64,000 nt of DNA, taken from NCBI RefSeq assembly GCF_021497945.1, contig NZ_CP046524.1:903501-967500 (forward strand). Reading direction: 5' to 3'. The translations under genes were made by a program, and so were the position numbers. The stretch comes from Streptococcus oralis (lineage in GTDB: Bacteria; Bacillota; Bacilli; Lactobacillales; Streptococcaceae). Position 1 is the stretch's first letter. Each line of letters opens with the position of its first letter. Of this stretch, positions 8,075 to 17,544 are shown one piece after another. Below the pieces are notes generated by a model. The model searched no databases and had not been told where the DNA came from. It saw only the letters and a program-made list of their open reading frames with translations.

Positions 8075-8864
8075 ATGATTAGACTTGTAGCAACCGATAT
8101 GGATGGAACCTTTCTAGATGGAGAGGGTCGGTTTGATATGGAACGCCTTAAAAACGTACTTGTTTCCTACAAGGAAAAGGGGATTTATTTTGCAGTGGCT
8201 TCAGGTCGTGGTATCTTGTCCCTGAAAAAGTTGTTTGCGGATGTGCGTGATGAAGTGATTTTTATAGCTGAAAATGGGAGCTATGTTGAGTTTCATGGTG
8301 AGGATATGTACGAGGCTACTATGTCTCGGGATTTTTACTTGAGCACTTTTGAAGCTTTAAAGAAATCGCCTTATTTTGATGAAAGAAAAATGCTCTTGAC
8401 TGGGAAAAAAGCTTGTTATGTTTTGGATACAGTGGATGAGACCTATCTGATGTTTAGCCGTCACTACAATGAAAATATACAAAAAGTAGCGAGTCTGGAA
8501 GATATCACGGATGAGATTTTTAAATTCACTACTAACTTTACTGAAGAAACGATAGAAGCTGGAGAGGCCTGGATCAACGAAAATGTTCCTGGTGTGAAAG
8601 CCATGACAACAGGTTTTGAATCCATTGATATTGTCTTGGACTACGTTGATAAGGGTGTGGCTGTTGTTGAGTTATCCAAAAAACTTGGTCTAACCATGGA
8701 TCAGGTTATGGCGTTTGGAGATAATCTCAATGACCTTCACATGATGCAGGTTGTGGGCACCCAATCGCTCCTGAAATGCGAGACCAGAGATTTTAGAATT
8801 AGCAGAAGCAGTGATTGGCCATCATAAGGACCAGTCAGTGATGGCTTATATGGAGGGCTTGTAA
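8075..8864 (+). pseudogene. Cof-type HAD phosphatase, frameshifted near the C-terminus
   Basis: A HAD-superfamily sugar-phosphate/nucleotide phosphatase (Cof/YidA type). The catalytic motif DMDGT lies near the N-terminus and the metal motif GDNLND near residue 220, so catalytic parts are intact. Two single-base losses break the end: GGGGCAC reads GGGCAC at about 8755, and GAAAATGCG reads GAAATGCG at about 8774. As read, the protein ends at 8827 with an unrelated tail. Restoring both bases gives a family-like C-terminus ending at the TAA at 8862-8864, whose last A starts the next gene. Start at 8075 is preferred over 8063 because the family begins M-I-R-L. The indels may be sequencing errors. 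Confidence 0.8.
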
Positions 8865-9683
8865 TGGCAGATATTAAATTGATTGCATTGGACTTGGACG
8901 GCACTTTGCTGACTACTGATAAAAGACTGACAGATCGTACCAAGGCGGTCCTCAAGGCTGCGCGTGACTGTGGCATCAAGGTCGTACTGACAACGGGTCG
9001 TCCTCTAAAGGCTATGGATTTCTTTCTCCATGAGCTAGGGACTGACGGTCAGGAGGATGAGTACACCATTACCTTTAATGGTGGTCTGGTGCAGAAAAAT
9101 ACGGGAGAGATTCTCGATAAAACGGTTTTTTCAATCGACGATGTGGCACGCTTGTACGAGGAAACTGAAAAACTCGGACTTCCGTTAGATGCCATTTCAG
9201 AAGGAACAGTCTATCAAATCCAGTCGGATCAAGAAAGTCTCTATGCTAAGTTCAACCCAGCTCTGACTTTTGTACCTGTCGCTTTTGAAGATCTATCTAG
9301 TCAGATGACATATATAATATGTGTGACTGCCTTTGCCCAAGAACCTTTGGATGCAGCGATTCAACAGATTTCTCCAGAATTGTTTGACCAATATGAAATC
9401 TTCAAATCACGTGAAATGCTATTGGAATGGTCACCGAAAAACGTCCACAAGGCAACAGGTTTAGCGAATTAATTAAACACTTGGGAATCGATCAAAGTCA
9501 AGTCATGGCTTGTGGGGACGAGGCCAATGACCTTTCCATGATTGAGTGGGCGGGTCTAGGAGTTGCCATGCAAAATGCAGTTCCAGAAGTCAAGGCAGTC
9601 GCGACAATCTTGTAACCCCCATGACAAATGATGAGTGATGCCGTTGCTTGGGCGATTGAAGAATATGTGCTAAGGAGAGTTAA
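8864..9683 (+). pseudogene. YidA-like HAD phosphatase, multiply frameshifted
   Basis: A second Cof-type HAD phosphatase overlapping the first by one base (TAATG). Catalytic motif DLDGT lies near residues 9-13 and GDEANDLSM marks the distal metal site. The frame breaks at about 9465 (GCGAATTAATT for expected GCGAAATTAATT), so the first piece stops at 9472 and the second half continues in another frame to 9615. Further indels appear at about 9602-9616, 9634 and 9671. The restored reading ends AATATGTGCTAAAGGAGAGTTAA at 9683, where the ftsY ribosome site is embedded. No internal nonsense substitution is needed to explain the breaks, which favours sequencing error over old decay. Confidence 0.8.
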
Positions 9684-9686
9684 AAA

Positions 9687-11000
9687 ATGGGATTATTTGA
9701 CCGTTTATTCGGAAAAAAAGAGAGCCAAAAAATCGAAGATGTTGTAAAAGAAGCACTGGAGAAATCTTGATTTGTCAGAAGAGGTTGAAGAAAACCAAAC
9801 GGCTATCGAAGAAACAAGTCAGGAAGAGACAACAAGAGAAAAAGTGGAAGAAAACACCTGCTCAAGAAGAAATTCCTCAGTTCTCGACAGAAGAAGTTTA
9901 TTGAACCAGAAGCAGTCGAGGAAACTGCTCAGGAAGAGCCTGAGCTAGAAGCTGATGAATTGGAACAATTCCAAGAGCCGGAAGAAGTTTTAGAAGAAGA
10001 GAACCAAGAAACTGTAGAGTTCGAAGAAGAGCTAGCTACTGAAGTTGTAGAAGAAGAACTTCCTCAGGTTGAAGAAACCGTACAGGAAAAATATGACCGC
10101 AGTCTCAAGAAAACCCGTACGGGATTCGGTGCTCGTTTGAATGCCTTCTTTGCCAACTTCCGTTCTGTTGATGAAGAATTTTTCGAGGAATTGGAAAGAC
10201 TGCTCATCATGAGCGACGTCGGTGTGCAGGTCGCTTCGAACCTAACAGAAGAGCTACGCTATGAAGCCAAATTAGAAAACGCTAAGAAGCCTGACGCACT
10301 CCGTCGTGTCATTATCGAGAAATTGGTTGAACTCTATGAGAAGGATGGCAACTACGATGAACAAATCCACTTCCAAGACGGTTTGACAGTCATGCTCTTT
10401 GTCGGAGTCAATGGCGTTGGGAAGACAACTTCTATTGGGAAATTGGCTCACCGCTACAAACAAGCTGACAAGAAAGTCATGCTGGTTGCGGCAGATACAT
10501 TCCGTGCTGGAGCTGTTGCCCAGCTAGCTGAATGGGGCCGTCGTGTGGATGTTCCCGTTGTGACAGGACCTGAAAAGGCTGATCCAGCTAGTGTGGTTTT
10601 TGATGGGATGGAACGTGCTGTAGCTGAAGGGATTGATATTCTCATGATTGATACAGCAGGTCGTCTGCAAAATAAGGACAAACCTTATGGCAGAGCTAGA
10701 AAAGATTGGTCGTATTATCAAGCGTGTCGTTCCAGAAGCAACCCCATGAACCTTCCTGGCACTCGATGCTTCAACTGGACAGAATGCCTTGGTACAAGCT
10801 AAAGAATTTTCGAAAATTACCCCTGTTACCGGTATTGTATTGACCAAGATTGATGGAACAGCCCGTGGCGGTGTCGTTCTGGCAATTCGTGAAGAACTCA
10901 ATATCCCTGTAAAATTGATTGGTTTCGGTGAAAAAATTGATGATATTGGGGAATTTAACTCAGAAAACTTATGAAAGGTCTCTTAGAAGGCTTGATTTAA
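9687..11000 (+). pseudogene. ftsY: FtsY signal-recognition-particle receptor, multiply frameshifted
   Basis: SRP receptor GTPase, which docks ribosome-SRP complexes at the membrane for co-translational insertion. The ATG at 9687 follows AGGAGA. The N-terminal MGLFDRLFGKK and the long Glu-rich acidic domain are typical of streptococcal FtsY. The NG domain shows GVNGVGKTT, DTFRAGAVAQL and DTAGRLQNK, and further on TKIDGTARGG and GFGEKIDDIG. Single-base indels break it at about 9763, 9855, 9899, 10676, 10741, 10749 and 10968. The longest unbroken piece is 9960-10802. With the frame restored it ends in MKGLLEGLI at TAA 10998-11000. Likely assembly errors; if real, the SRP route would be disabled, which some streptococci tolerate. 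Confidence 0.85.
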
Positions 11001-11011
11001 TACAAAATCAT

Positions 11012-11744
11012 AACCACCCGTCAAACGGGTGGTTTGTACCAGGGCTATAAGCCCAAATCACCAGCCAGCGCCTAAAGACGCTGGCTTTCACGTTGTTTCA
11101 AGCCTCATTGCTCTTGAATCGTCACTTGCCTCTCGAAGAGGCTTGGGTATTACTTACCACTATCCCTAAAGGGATCCTCATATTCTTTTACACTCAATTT
11201 ATCTAGTGCTATATCATGCTTTCCCTGTTCTTGGATATATTTCCTAATGTGGCTTCATTGAGCCCTACTGTACTTACATAATAACCTTCTGCCCAGAAAT
11301 GCCGATTCCCAAACTTATACTTGAGATTAGCGTGTTTGTCAAACATCATGAGTGCACTTTTACCTTTTAAATACCCCATGAAACTTGAAACATTTATCCT
11401 TGGTGGAATACTGACTAACATATGTACATGATCTGGCATTAAGTGACCTTCGATGATCTCAACACCTTTATAACTACATAATCGGTGGAATATTTCTCCC
11501 AAACTACTTCGATATTGATTATAAATGACTTTTCGTCTATACTTAGGGGTGAACACAATGTGATATTTACACATCCACTTTGTGTGTGATAAACTATGTG
11601 CCTTTTGTGCCATATTTTTCTCCTTTCGCTTTACAATTGGCTTGAACACCTTTATTGTATCGCGTTTGGAGTTTTTTGGTATAACCTTCGACGCGCACCC
11701 GCATAGCGGGTGGTTTATTTGTCTCGCAACTTACGGAGCGAGAC
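11012..11744. mobile_element. IS200/IS605-family insertion element
   Basis: Subterminal hairpins frame a Y1 transposase gene, the usual layout of this family, which lacks inverted repeats and moves as single strands. One end holds a 10-bp perfect hairpin at 11012-11034 (AACCACCCGT / ACGGGTGGTT). The other holds ACCCGC-ATA-GCGGGT at 11697-11711 and a further GTCTCGC/GCGAGAC hairpin at 11721-11744. Two internal hairpins (about 11064-11085 and 11127-11142) lie downstream of the transposase. Exact ends cannot be fixed without an empty site. It sits between ftsY and the convergent zwf. Confidence 0.75.
11150..11613 (-). pseudogene. tnpA: IS200-type Y1 transposase TnpA, frameshifted before the catalytic Tyr motif
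   Basis: A roughly 154-residue HUH transposase. The start at 11613 (MAQKAHSLSHTKW) follows AAAGGAG. The metal-binding HUH motif is seen as D-H-V-H, followed by MLVSIPP. One A is missing at about 11245, so the reading leaves frame after GLNEATL and stops at 11209. In the shifted frame the expected R-K-Y-I-Q-E-Q follows, and the restored gene ends at TAA 11150-11152. That helix holds the nucleophilic Tyr and a conserved Gln in this family, so the enzyme as read would be dead. The same kind of indel affects the three genes upstream. Confidence 0.85.
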
Positions 11745-11765
11745 GGACTAATAGTCACATAATAA

Positions 11766-11796
11766 ATATCCTGCAAGATTGACTTGCAGGATATTT
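11766..11796. terminator. Terminator at the 3' end of zwf
   Basis: A 12-bp perfect stem (ATATCCTGCAAG / CTTGCAGGATAT) with a five-base loop, just past the zwf stop. The plus strand shows a T tail; the minus strand has a weaker ATTTATTA tail. Confidence 0.75.
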
Positions 11797-11799
11797 TTG

Positions 11800-13287
11800 C
11801 TATTCTAAACGGCCATCTTCACGATAGGCGATATCTGGTTGCCAGGTCCATTTAGCTCCATACTTTTCAAGTAAGTCAAAGCTAGCTTGTGGCCCCATAC
11901 TTCCGGCTTTATAGTCATGAAGTGGAGCACCGTTTTCAGCCCAGAGCTCTTCGATACGGTCAATCAATTTCCACGAAGCACTTACCTCATCCCAGTGGCT
12001 AAAATTGGTTGAGTTGTTGTTCAAGACATCGTAGATTAATTTCTCGTACGGATCTGGTGAGGCTCCAGTAGCAGTAGCGTCAGTACGGTAATCCAGAGAG
12101 CTTGGTGCCAGATTGAATTCTTCACCGACTTGCTTCCCATTTAGGCTGAGAGAGAAGCCTTCTGTTGGTTGGATATAGATGGTCAAAATATTTGGTGCCA
12201 ATGGTTCTCCAAAGATAGACTCCATTTGCTTAAAGATGATATTGACATGAGTCCCTTTTTCAGTCAGACGTTTCCCTGTACGGAAGAAGAAGGGAACACC
12301 ACGAAAGCGATCACTGTCTACAAAGAAGGCACCAGATGCAAAGGTTTCTGTTGTAGATTCAGGATCGACATTTGGCTCGCTTCGATAGGAAATGTATTTC
12401 ATACCATCTATTTTACCAGAGCGATACTGACCACGGATAAACTGTTCTTTCAATTCTTCCTCAGTTGGATGATAGAGGTTTTTAAAGACCTTTATCTTTT
12501 CAGCACGAATCTCATCTTTTGTAAAGCTAGCTGGTTTGTCCATGGCTAGAAGAGAGAGGAGTTGTAGAGTATGGTTTTGCACCATATCACGAAGGGCACC
12601 AGATTCATCATAGTAGCCACCACGTTCTTCTACACCCAAGCGCTCTGCAAAGGTAATCTGTACATTATCAATGTGCTCACGGTTCCAAACATTCTCAAAG
12701 ATCATGTTGGCAAAACGAACAGCAAAGATACTCTGAATCATCTCTTTACCTAGGTAATGGTCAATACGGTAGATTTGCTCCTCATCAAAGGCCGCAAGGA
12801 GATCTTCATTGAGTTTGCTAGCTGTTTCGTAGTCCGTACCAAAAGGTTTCTCAACAATCAAGCGCTCAAAACCTTTGCCGTCAACGATGTTTTCAGACTT
12901 GAGGTGTTTGGCAATGGTCCCAAAGAATTGAGGAGCCATTGATAGGAAGAAGAGTTTGTTGTGGTCCGTTTGGTATTTCTCATCAAGTTCAGCCTGTAAT
13001 TCACGTAAAGCGATGTAATTATCAGTATCATTAACGTCATGACTTTGATAGTAGAAATGACTTGCAAACTCTTGGGCTTGCTCGGTACTATCTGCCAAAT
13101 CAAGGATGGACTCAACAACAACAGATTCGAAATATTCTTTACTCCAAGGTCTACGAGCTGTTCCGATAACTGCGAAATGCTCAGAAAGATTGCCTGATTT
13201 ATAGAGTCTAAAAAGGGAAGGGTAGAGTTTGCGTTTTGCTAAATCTCCACTCGCACCGAAAATTGTAACAATAACCTTTGATGACAT
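11800..13287 (-). CDS. zwf: Glucose-6-phosphate 1-dehydrogenase
   Basis: A 495-residue enzyme that oxidises glucose-6-phosphate to 6-phosphogluconolactone and makes NADPH, the entry to the oxidative pentose phosphate pathway. The N-terminal Rossmann motif GASGDLAKRKLYPSLF (about 10-25) binds NADP, and RIDHYLGKE (about 174-182) is the substrate-binding and catalytic signature. Length is normal and no break is seen, in contrast to the region just to the left. It is transcribed away from the GlnPQ genes' end with a 150-base gap and is convergent with ftsY, with the IS element between them. A firm call. Confidence 0.97.
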   Translation of the reverse strand: MSSKVIVTIFGASGDLAKRKLYPSLFRLYKSGNLSEHFAVIGTARRPWSKEYFESVVVESILDLADSTEQAQEFASHFYYQSHDVNDTDNYIALRELQAELDEKYQTDHNKLFFLSMAPQFFGTIAKHLKSENIVDGKGFERLIVEKPFGTDYETASKLNEDLLAAFDEEQIYRIDHYLGKEMIQSIFAVRFANMIFENVWNREHIDNVQITFAERLGVEERGGYYDESGALRDMVQNHTLQLLSLLAMDKPASFTKDEIRAEKIKVFKNLYHPTEEELKEQFIRGQYRSGKIDGMKYISYRSEPNVDPESTTETFASGAFFVDSDRFRGVPFFFRTGKRLTEKGTHVNIIFKQMESIFGEPLAPNILTIYIQPTEGFSLSLNGKQVGEEFNLAPSSLDYRTDATATGASPDPYEKLIYDVLNNNSTNFSHWDEVSASWKLIDRIEELWAENGAPLHDYKAGSMGPQASFDLLEKYGAKWTWQPDIAYREDGRLE

Positions 13288-13407
13288 CTAGCTACCTAAT
13301 TTCTATATTTTTTCCTAGTTGGACTAGGGATGAGATTTCCTCATTTTCATAGTCTTTATTTTATCATAATTTTCAAAAAAATCAAAAAATCCAATACGCA
13401 ATTAAAA

Positions 13408-13436
13408 AACTGTAAGGATTTCCTTACAGTTTTGTT
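13408..13436 (-). terminator. Terminator of the glnP-glnQ operon
   Basis: A perfect stem ACTGTAAGGA / TCCTTACAGT with a two-base inner spacer, located directly after the ATPase stop codon. On the minus strand the stem is followed by TTTTTT. Confidence 0.85.
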
Positions 13437-14177
13437 TTATACATTTAGGACCTTGTTCAAGAACTCTTTCAGTCGAGGGTGTTGTGGGTTATCAAAGATT
13501 TGGTCTGGAGTTCCATCTTCAAGAAATTCTCCATCCGCTGTGAAGATAACACGGTTGGCCACCTGACGAGCAAATCCCATCTCATGAGTTACGATGATCA
13601 TGGTCATGCCTTGCTCTGCCAATTCCTTCATAACGTTTAGTACATCTCCGACCATCTCAGGGTCAAGAGCAGAAGTTGGCTCATCAAAGAGCATGATATC
13701 AGGATTCATGGCAAGTCCACGAGCGATGGCTACACGCTGTTTCTGACCACCTGAAAGGCTATCTGGATTTGCCTTAGCCTTGTCTGCAAGGCCGACTTTT
13801 TCCAGCAATTCCATCCCCAATTTTTCAGCTTCTTCTTTGGTCATCCGTTTGTGTTCAATAGGTGCAAAAGTGATATTTTCTAGGACGGACATGTGAGGAA
13901 AGAGGTTGAAGTGTTGGAAGACCATTCCCACGTTTTCACGAACATGGTCGACATTGGTTGATTTTTCAGTCAGATCATAACCATTTACTGTGATGTGACC
14001 ACTCGTTACCTCCTCGAGAAGGTTAAGGCTACGGAGGAAAGTGGATTTACCAGAACCAGAAGGACCGATGATACAAACAACATCCCCTTCATAAAACTTA
14101 GTAGTAATGCCTTTTAAAACTTCATTTTTTCCATAATACTTATGCAAATCATTTACATCAATTTTTAGTTTTGCCAT
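13437..14177 (-). CDS. glnQ: Polar amino-acid (glutamine-type) ABC transporter ATP-binding protein
   Basis: A 246-residue importer ATPase of the GlnQ/HisP/ArtP group. Motifs are Walker [10 protein letters not shown] (about 38-46), signature LSGGQKQR (about 144-151), Walker [14 protein letters not shown] and the switch histidine in VTHEMG. Its start overlaps the stop of the permease/binding-protein gene by one base (TAATG), so translation is coupled. It powers the tandem-receptor permease encoded upstream. The exact symbol follows the GlnPQ systems of lactic acid bacteria; other polar amino acids may be carried. Confidence 0.9.
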   Translation of the reverse strand: MAKLKIDVNDLHKYYGKNEVLKGITTKFYEGDVVCIIGPSGSGKSTFLRSLNLLEEVTSGHITVNGYDLTEKSTNVDHVRENVGMVFQHFNLFPHMSVLENITFAPIEHKRMTKEEAEKLGMELLEKVGLADKAKANPDSLSGGQKQRVAIARGLAMNPDIMLFDEPTSALDPEMVGDVLNVMKELAEQGMTMIIVTHEMGFARQVANRVIFTADGEFLEDGTPDQIFDNPQHPRLKEFLNKVLNV

Positions 14178-16342
14178 TAACGAATCCTCTTTTCTAAGCG
14201 TTTCGCTAGTCTAGTCAAAAGCGTGATAATTACAAGATAGAAGATAGCAAGGATTGCATACATCTTGAAACTTTGGTAGTTACGGGCGATGATGATCTTA
14301 CCAGTTTGGAAGAGTTCAACCAAACCGATAGCAGACACGATGGTTGTATCCTTCAATGCAATAACAAATTGGTTAACAAAGTTTGGTAACATCAATTTAG
14401 TCGCTTGTGGCAAGATAATCTTACGCATGGTTTTTCCATAAGAGATACCAAGACTGCGGCTGGCTTCCATTTGCCCAACTGGAACAGCTTGGATCCCACC
14501 ACGAACAATTTCAGCGATATAAGCTGCAGCATTGAGTGAGAGGGCGATGGTACCAGCTACAAAGTCGTTAATTGGACTTTGATGGCCTGTAATGGACTCG
14601 ATGAAGTTTGGAATTCCCCAGAAGATGAAGGCTGCAAGAATCATCAAGGGAATACCACGGATAACGTCAACGAAAATCTCAGAGATGACACGAAGAGATT
14701 TGTATGGGCTAACGCTAAACATACCGAAGATAATCCCGATGACAATGGCAATTGCAAATGAAATAAGCGCTAGAGCAAGAGTGATTCCAAGTCCACTAAG
14801 AAGTTGTTTATAGTTGTTTTGAAGCAAGCCCCAGATAGTTGTTTCGTCAACCGTACTTGTAGAGTTAGTTGAAGATTCGCTAGCTAGATACTTGTCAAGA
14901 ATCTTTTGGAATTCTCCGTTAGCTTTGAGGTTCGCAAGTCCATTATTGAACATCTGGATCAATTCTGGGTTTGTTCCTTTTTTAACGGCAAAGGCTGTTT
15001 CACCGATTGGAGTTCCAGCGATTGGTGTTTTCAATTTTTGACCTTGGCTGATAGAATATTTGAGAACTGGCTCATCATCCATCACGGCATCGATGGAGCC
15101 AGTGTTCAGACTGTCATACATAGAAGCCCCATCTGCAAAGGTTTTAATCTTATAGCCGTATTTGCTTTGATTTTCAGTAAGGAACGTTTGAGAAGCAGTT
15201 CCGTTTTTAACGCCGACAGTTTTATCCTTGAGGTCTTCATAAGAAACAATGGTGCTTGATTCTTTCACACCGAGAATCGTATTTGCTGTGTAGTAGGATT
15301 CTGAGAAGTCGAAGGTTTCCTTACGGGCATCTGTTACAGACATACCAGCAATGATACCATCTGCTTGTCCTGCTTGTACAGCACTAATGGCTGCGTCAAA
15401 TCCTGGGTTGGTAATTTCAATTTCAAAACCTTGGTCTTTGGCAATGGCCTTGATGAGGTCCATATCAATACCGGTGTATTGATTGCTTGAATTTTGAAAG
15501 ACGAATGGGGCGAAAGATGAGTCACTGGCAATAATGTACTTGCTTTTCAATGGAGTAGCTTTTTGTCCAGCAGCAGTAGTTGTCGTTGGGGTTGCCGTTG
15601 TTGTAGAAGCTGTCCATTTTTGGATGATTTGCTCCAAGCTACCATCCTTCTTCATTTGTGCTAGGGCTTCATTAAACTCGGTAACCAAGTGTTCATACTT
15701 GCTCCCTTTCTTGACACCAAAAGCAAAGCTTCCAACAGCCTCACCATCCATATTGATGCTGAGATCTTGTCCTTGGTTAATCGCATACTCAATAACAGGT
15801 TTGTCATCCATGATGGCATTTACAGCACCAGCACTTAGACTGTTATTCATCAAATCACCTGTATCAAAGGTTTTAATAGAGAAACCGTATTTATCTTTGA
15901 TACTTTCGAGGAAGCGTTGAGCGGCAGTTCCGTTCTTAACTCCAACTGTTTTCCCGCTAAGTTCCTCATATTTGGTGATTTTATTCGCCTTTGTGGTAGC
16001 AATGACAACTTTTGTATCATAATAGGTATCAGACATGGTAAAGACATTTTCACGTTCTTTTGTTTTTGTCATACCTGCCATAATAGCATCTGCTTGACCT
16101 GACTGCACTGCATTTACAGCTGCATCAAAGCCAGGATAAGACATTTGGATGTTCCATCCTTTGATTTCTGCGACTTTATTGATAATATCAACATCAATCC
16201 CCTTATAGGTTTGATCTGAATCTTTAAACTCAAAAGGTGCGTAAGCTGTATCAGACACAATCTTAACAGTATCAGCTTTTGCCATACCTAGTGAGAAAAT
16301 GGGAAATAAAATGAGCAAACATGCTAGTATTTTTTTCTTCAT
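14177..16342 (-). CDS. glnP: Amino-acid ABC transporter fusion: two substrate-binding domains plus permease
   Basis: A 721-residue GlnP-type fusion. A signal peptide or first helix ([27 protein letters not shown], 1-23) is followed by binding domain 1 (about 25-245), a Thr/Ala-rich linker (about 246-265), binding domain 2 (about 268-490) and a HisM-type permease with about five helices (505-715). The two binding domains repeat each other: both carry YKG/YTGID and PGFDAA motifs, and VGVKNGTA occurs in each. In studied GlnPQ systems the two domains bind glutamine/asparagine and glutamate with different affinities. A TTGCCT-17-TATAAT promoter lies upstream. It forms an operon with the ATPase. 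Confidence 0.93.
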   Translation of the reverse strand: MKKKILACLLILFPIFSLGMAKADTVKIVSDTAYAPFEFKDSDQTYKGIDVDIINKVAEIKGWNIQMSYPGFDAAVNAVQSGQADAIMAGMTKTKERENVFTMSDTYYDTKVVIATTKANKITKYEELSGKTVGVKNGTAAQRFLESIKDKYGFSIKTFDTGDLMNNSLSAGAVNAIMDDKPVIEYAINQGQDLSINMDGEAVGSFAFGVKKGSKYEHLVTEFNEALAQMKKDGSLEQIIQKWTASTTTATPTTTTAAGQKATPLKSKYIIASDSSFAPFVFQNSSNQYTGIDMDLIKAIAKDQGFEIEITNPGFDAAISAVQAGQADGIIAGMSVTDARKETFDFSESYYTANTILGVKESSTIVSYEDLKDKTVGVKNGTASQTFLTENQSKYGYKIKTFADGASMYDSLNTGSIDAVMDDEPVLKYSISQGQKLKTPIAGTPIGETAFAVKKGTNPELIQMFNNGLANLKANGEFQKILDKYLASESSTNSTSTVDETTIWGLLQNNYKQLLSGLGITLALALISFAIAIVIGIIFGMFSVSPYKSLRVISEIFVDVIRGIPLMILAAFIFWGIPNFIESITGHQSPINDFVAGTIALSLNAAAYIAEIVRGGIQAVPVGQMEASRSLGISYGKTMRKIILPQATKLMLPNFVNQFVIALKDTTIVSAIGLVELFQTGKIIIARNYQSFKMYAILAIFYLVIITLLTRLAKRLEKRIR

Positions 16343-16371
16343 TTTTAGTCTCCTTTTCCGAATATTTTCCC

Positions 16372-16400
16372 ATTATATCAGAAAATGAATGAAAAGGCAA
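16372..16400 (-). promoter_or_regulatory. Promoter of the glnP-glnQ operon
   Basis: Reading leftward, TTGCCT (16395-16400) and TATAAT (16372-16377) are 17 bases apart and the -10 is extended by TGA. The ATG follows about 30 bases later after AAAGGAGA. Confidence 0.7.
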
Positions 16401-16452
16401 ATTTTTATATTTTCGTGTCAGAAAATATAACATCTATGTTTTCTTTTCCTTC

Positions 16453-16480
16453 TTGAATTGCTACTATAAAATGATATAAT
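16453..16480 (+). promoter_or_regulatory. Promoter of the CPBP protease gene
   Basis: TTGAAT at 16453-16458 and TATAAT at 16475-16480 with a 16-base spacer, the -10 extended by TGA. It is divergent from the glnP promoter. Confidence 0.65.
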
Positions 16481-16514
16481 AATAGTATGTAATAGAAGAA
16501 ATGAGGACAGGAAC

Positions 16515-17468
16515 ATGAAGAATAAAAGAATATTTAAAGACTTCCAATCTTCCCAAATGAGTTTAAATATTTACACAAGTCCTTTGTTAGCCTTTGTTTT
16601 TGTCTTTATAGGAGAGTTTGTTGCATATACTTTGTATGGTATTAGCTTGTTAGCTCTCATCGGACTTGCTAGAAACTTTGGAGAGTCTGGTCAAAATCTT
16701 GCAACTTACTTGCAAACCTTGCAGCAGAGCTTGACGGATAAAACAAGTGACTTTCGTTTAATTTTAGCATTGCTGTCCTTTGGTTTTATTCTCAACACTG
16801 TGTTCAGATGGACTAAAAAAGTTGAGAAAAGATCTATTAGAACCTTGGGATTTTATAGAGAAAGTTTCCTTAGCAGTCTTCTGAAAGGATTTGGCCTAGG
16901 TTTGGCACTTTTTCTTCTGACCTTGTTAGGTTTGATGGTCTTGGGGCAATATCGTTTGGAATCCATTCGCTTGAATCCTTATTCGCTTACTTTTGTCGTC
17001 TTTACTATCCCATTTTGGATTTTACAGGGGACAGCAGAAGAAGTGGTGTCCCGTGCTTGGCTCCTTCCTCAATTGGCCTCAAGAACAAATCTAAAACTTG
17101 CTATTGTTATATCTAGCGTACTTTTTACCCTGCTTCATGCGGGGAATTCTGGTCTAACACCTCTATCTCTAGCGAATCTCTTCTTATTCGGAGTTACCAT
17201 GGCTCTTTACCTTCTCAAAACCGATACTGTTTGGGGTGTTGCAGGTATTCATGGGGCTTGGAATTTTGCTCAAGGAAATCTATTTGGGATTTTAGTTAGT
17301 GGTCAACCATCAGGAACGTCTCTGATGACCTTTTTACCACAAGGCAATCAAGATTGGCTATCAGGTGGTTCTTTTGGTATAGAAGGTTCTATCATGACAA
17401 GTCTGGTTTTGTTATTGCTGATTGTCTATCTCGCTTATCAATTAAAGAAAGAAAATGAAAGGATGTGA
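16515..17468 (+). CDS. CPBP-family (CAAX/Abi) intramembrane metalloprotease
   Basis: A 317-residue multi-pass membrane protein of the CPBP/Rce1-like family. Three motifs are visible: EEVVSR (about 177-182), matching EExxxR; a histidine motif in LLHAGNSG; and HGAWNF, matching the third HxxxN/D-type motif. Around eight hydrophobic segments are present. In Gram-positive bacteria such proteins are linked to bacteriocin self-immunity and regulated proteolysis, but housekeeping members are common and no bacteriocin gene is nearby. The ATG at 16515 follows AGGACAGG. It is monocistronic as far as can be seen, with uvrB 76 bases downstream under its own signals. Confidence 0.87.
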   Translation: MKNKRIFKDFQSSQMSLNIYTSPLLAFVFVFIGEFVAYTLYGISLLALIGLARNFGESGQNLATYLQTLQQSLTDKTSDFRLILALLSFGFILNTVFRWTKKVEKRSIRTLGFYRESFLSSLLKGFGLGLALFLLTLLGLMVLGQYRLESIRLNPYSLTFVVFTIPFWILQGTAEEVVSRAWLLPQLASRTNLKLAIVISSVLFTLLHAGNSGLTPLSLANLFLFGVTMALYLLKTDTVWGVAGIHGAWNFAQGNLFGILVSGQPSGTSLMTFLPQGNQDWLSGGSFGIEGSIMTSLVLLLLIVYLAYQLKKENERM

Positions 17469-17544
17469 CTTAGGTCCGTCCTTTTCTTCGTGAAAATGCT
17501 ACAAGTATGCTAAAATAGGAATAGCACATCGAGAGAGGATTCTT

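Noticed and set aside
11127..11142. GCCTCT/AGAGGC hairpin near the IS element as an independent terminator
   Set aside because: No T run follows; it is better seen as part of the structured IS200-type end.
12169..12549. Long open frames opposite zwf and other core genes
   Set aside because: They lie wholly inside well-supported genes, lack ribosome sites and have no recognisable motifs.
16355..16366. TCCGAATATTTT, resembling a competence box
   Set aside because: It lies in the glnP leader, reads toward a gene start about 150 bases away and that gene has its own good promoter.
16515..17468. CPBP protease as bacteriocin immunity gene
   Set aside because: No bacteriocin, leader peptide or export gene is nearby; neighbours are glnP and uvrB.
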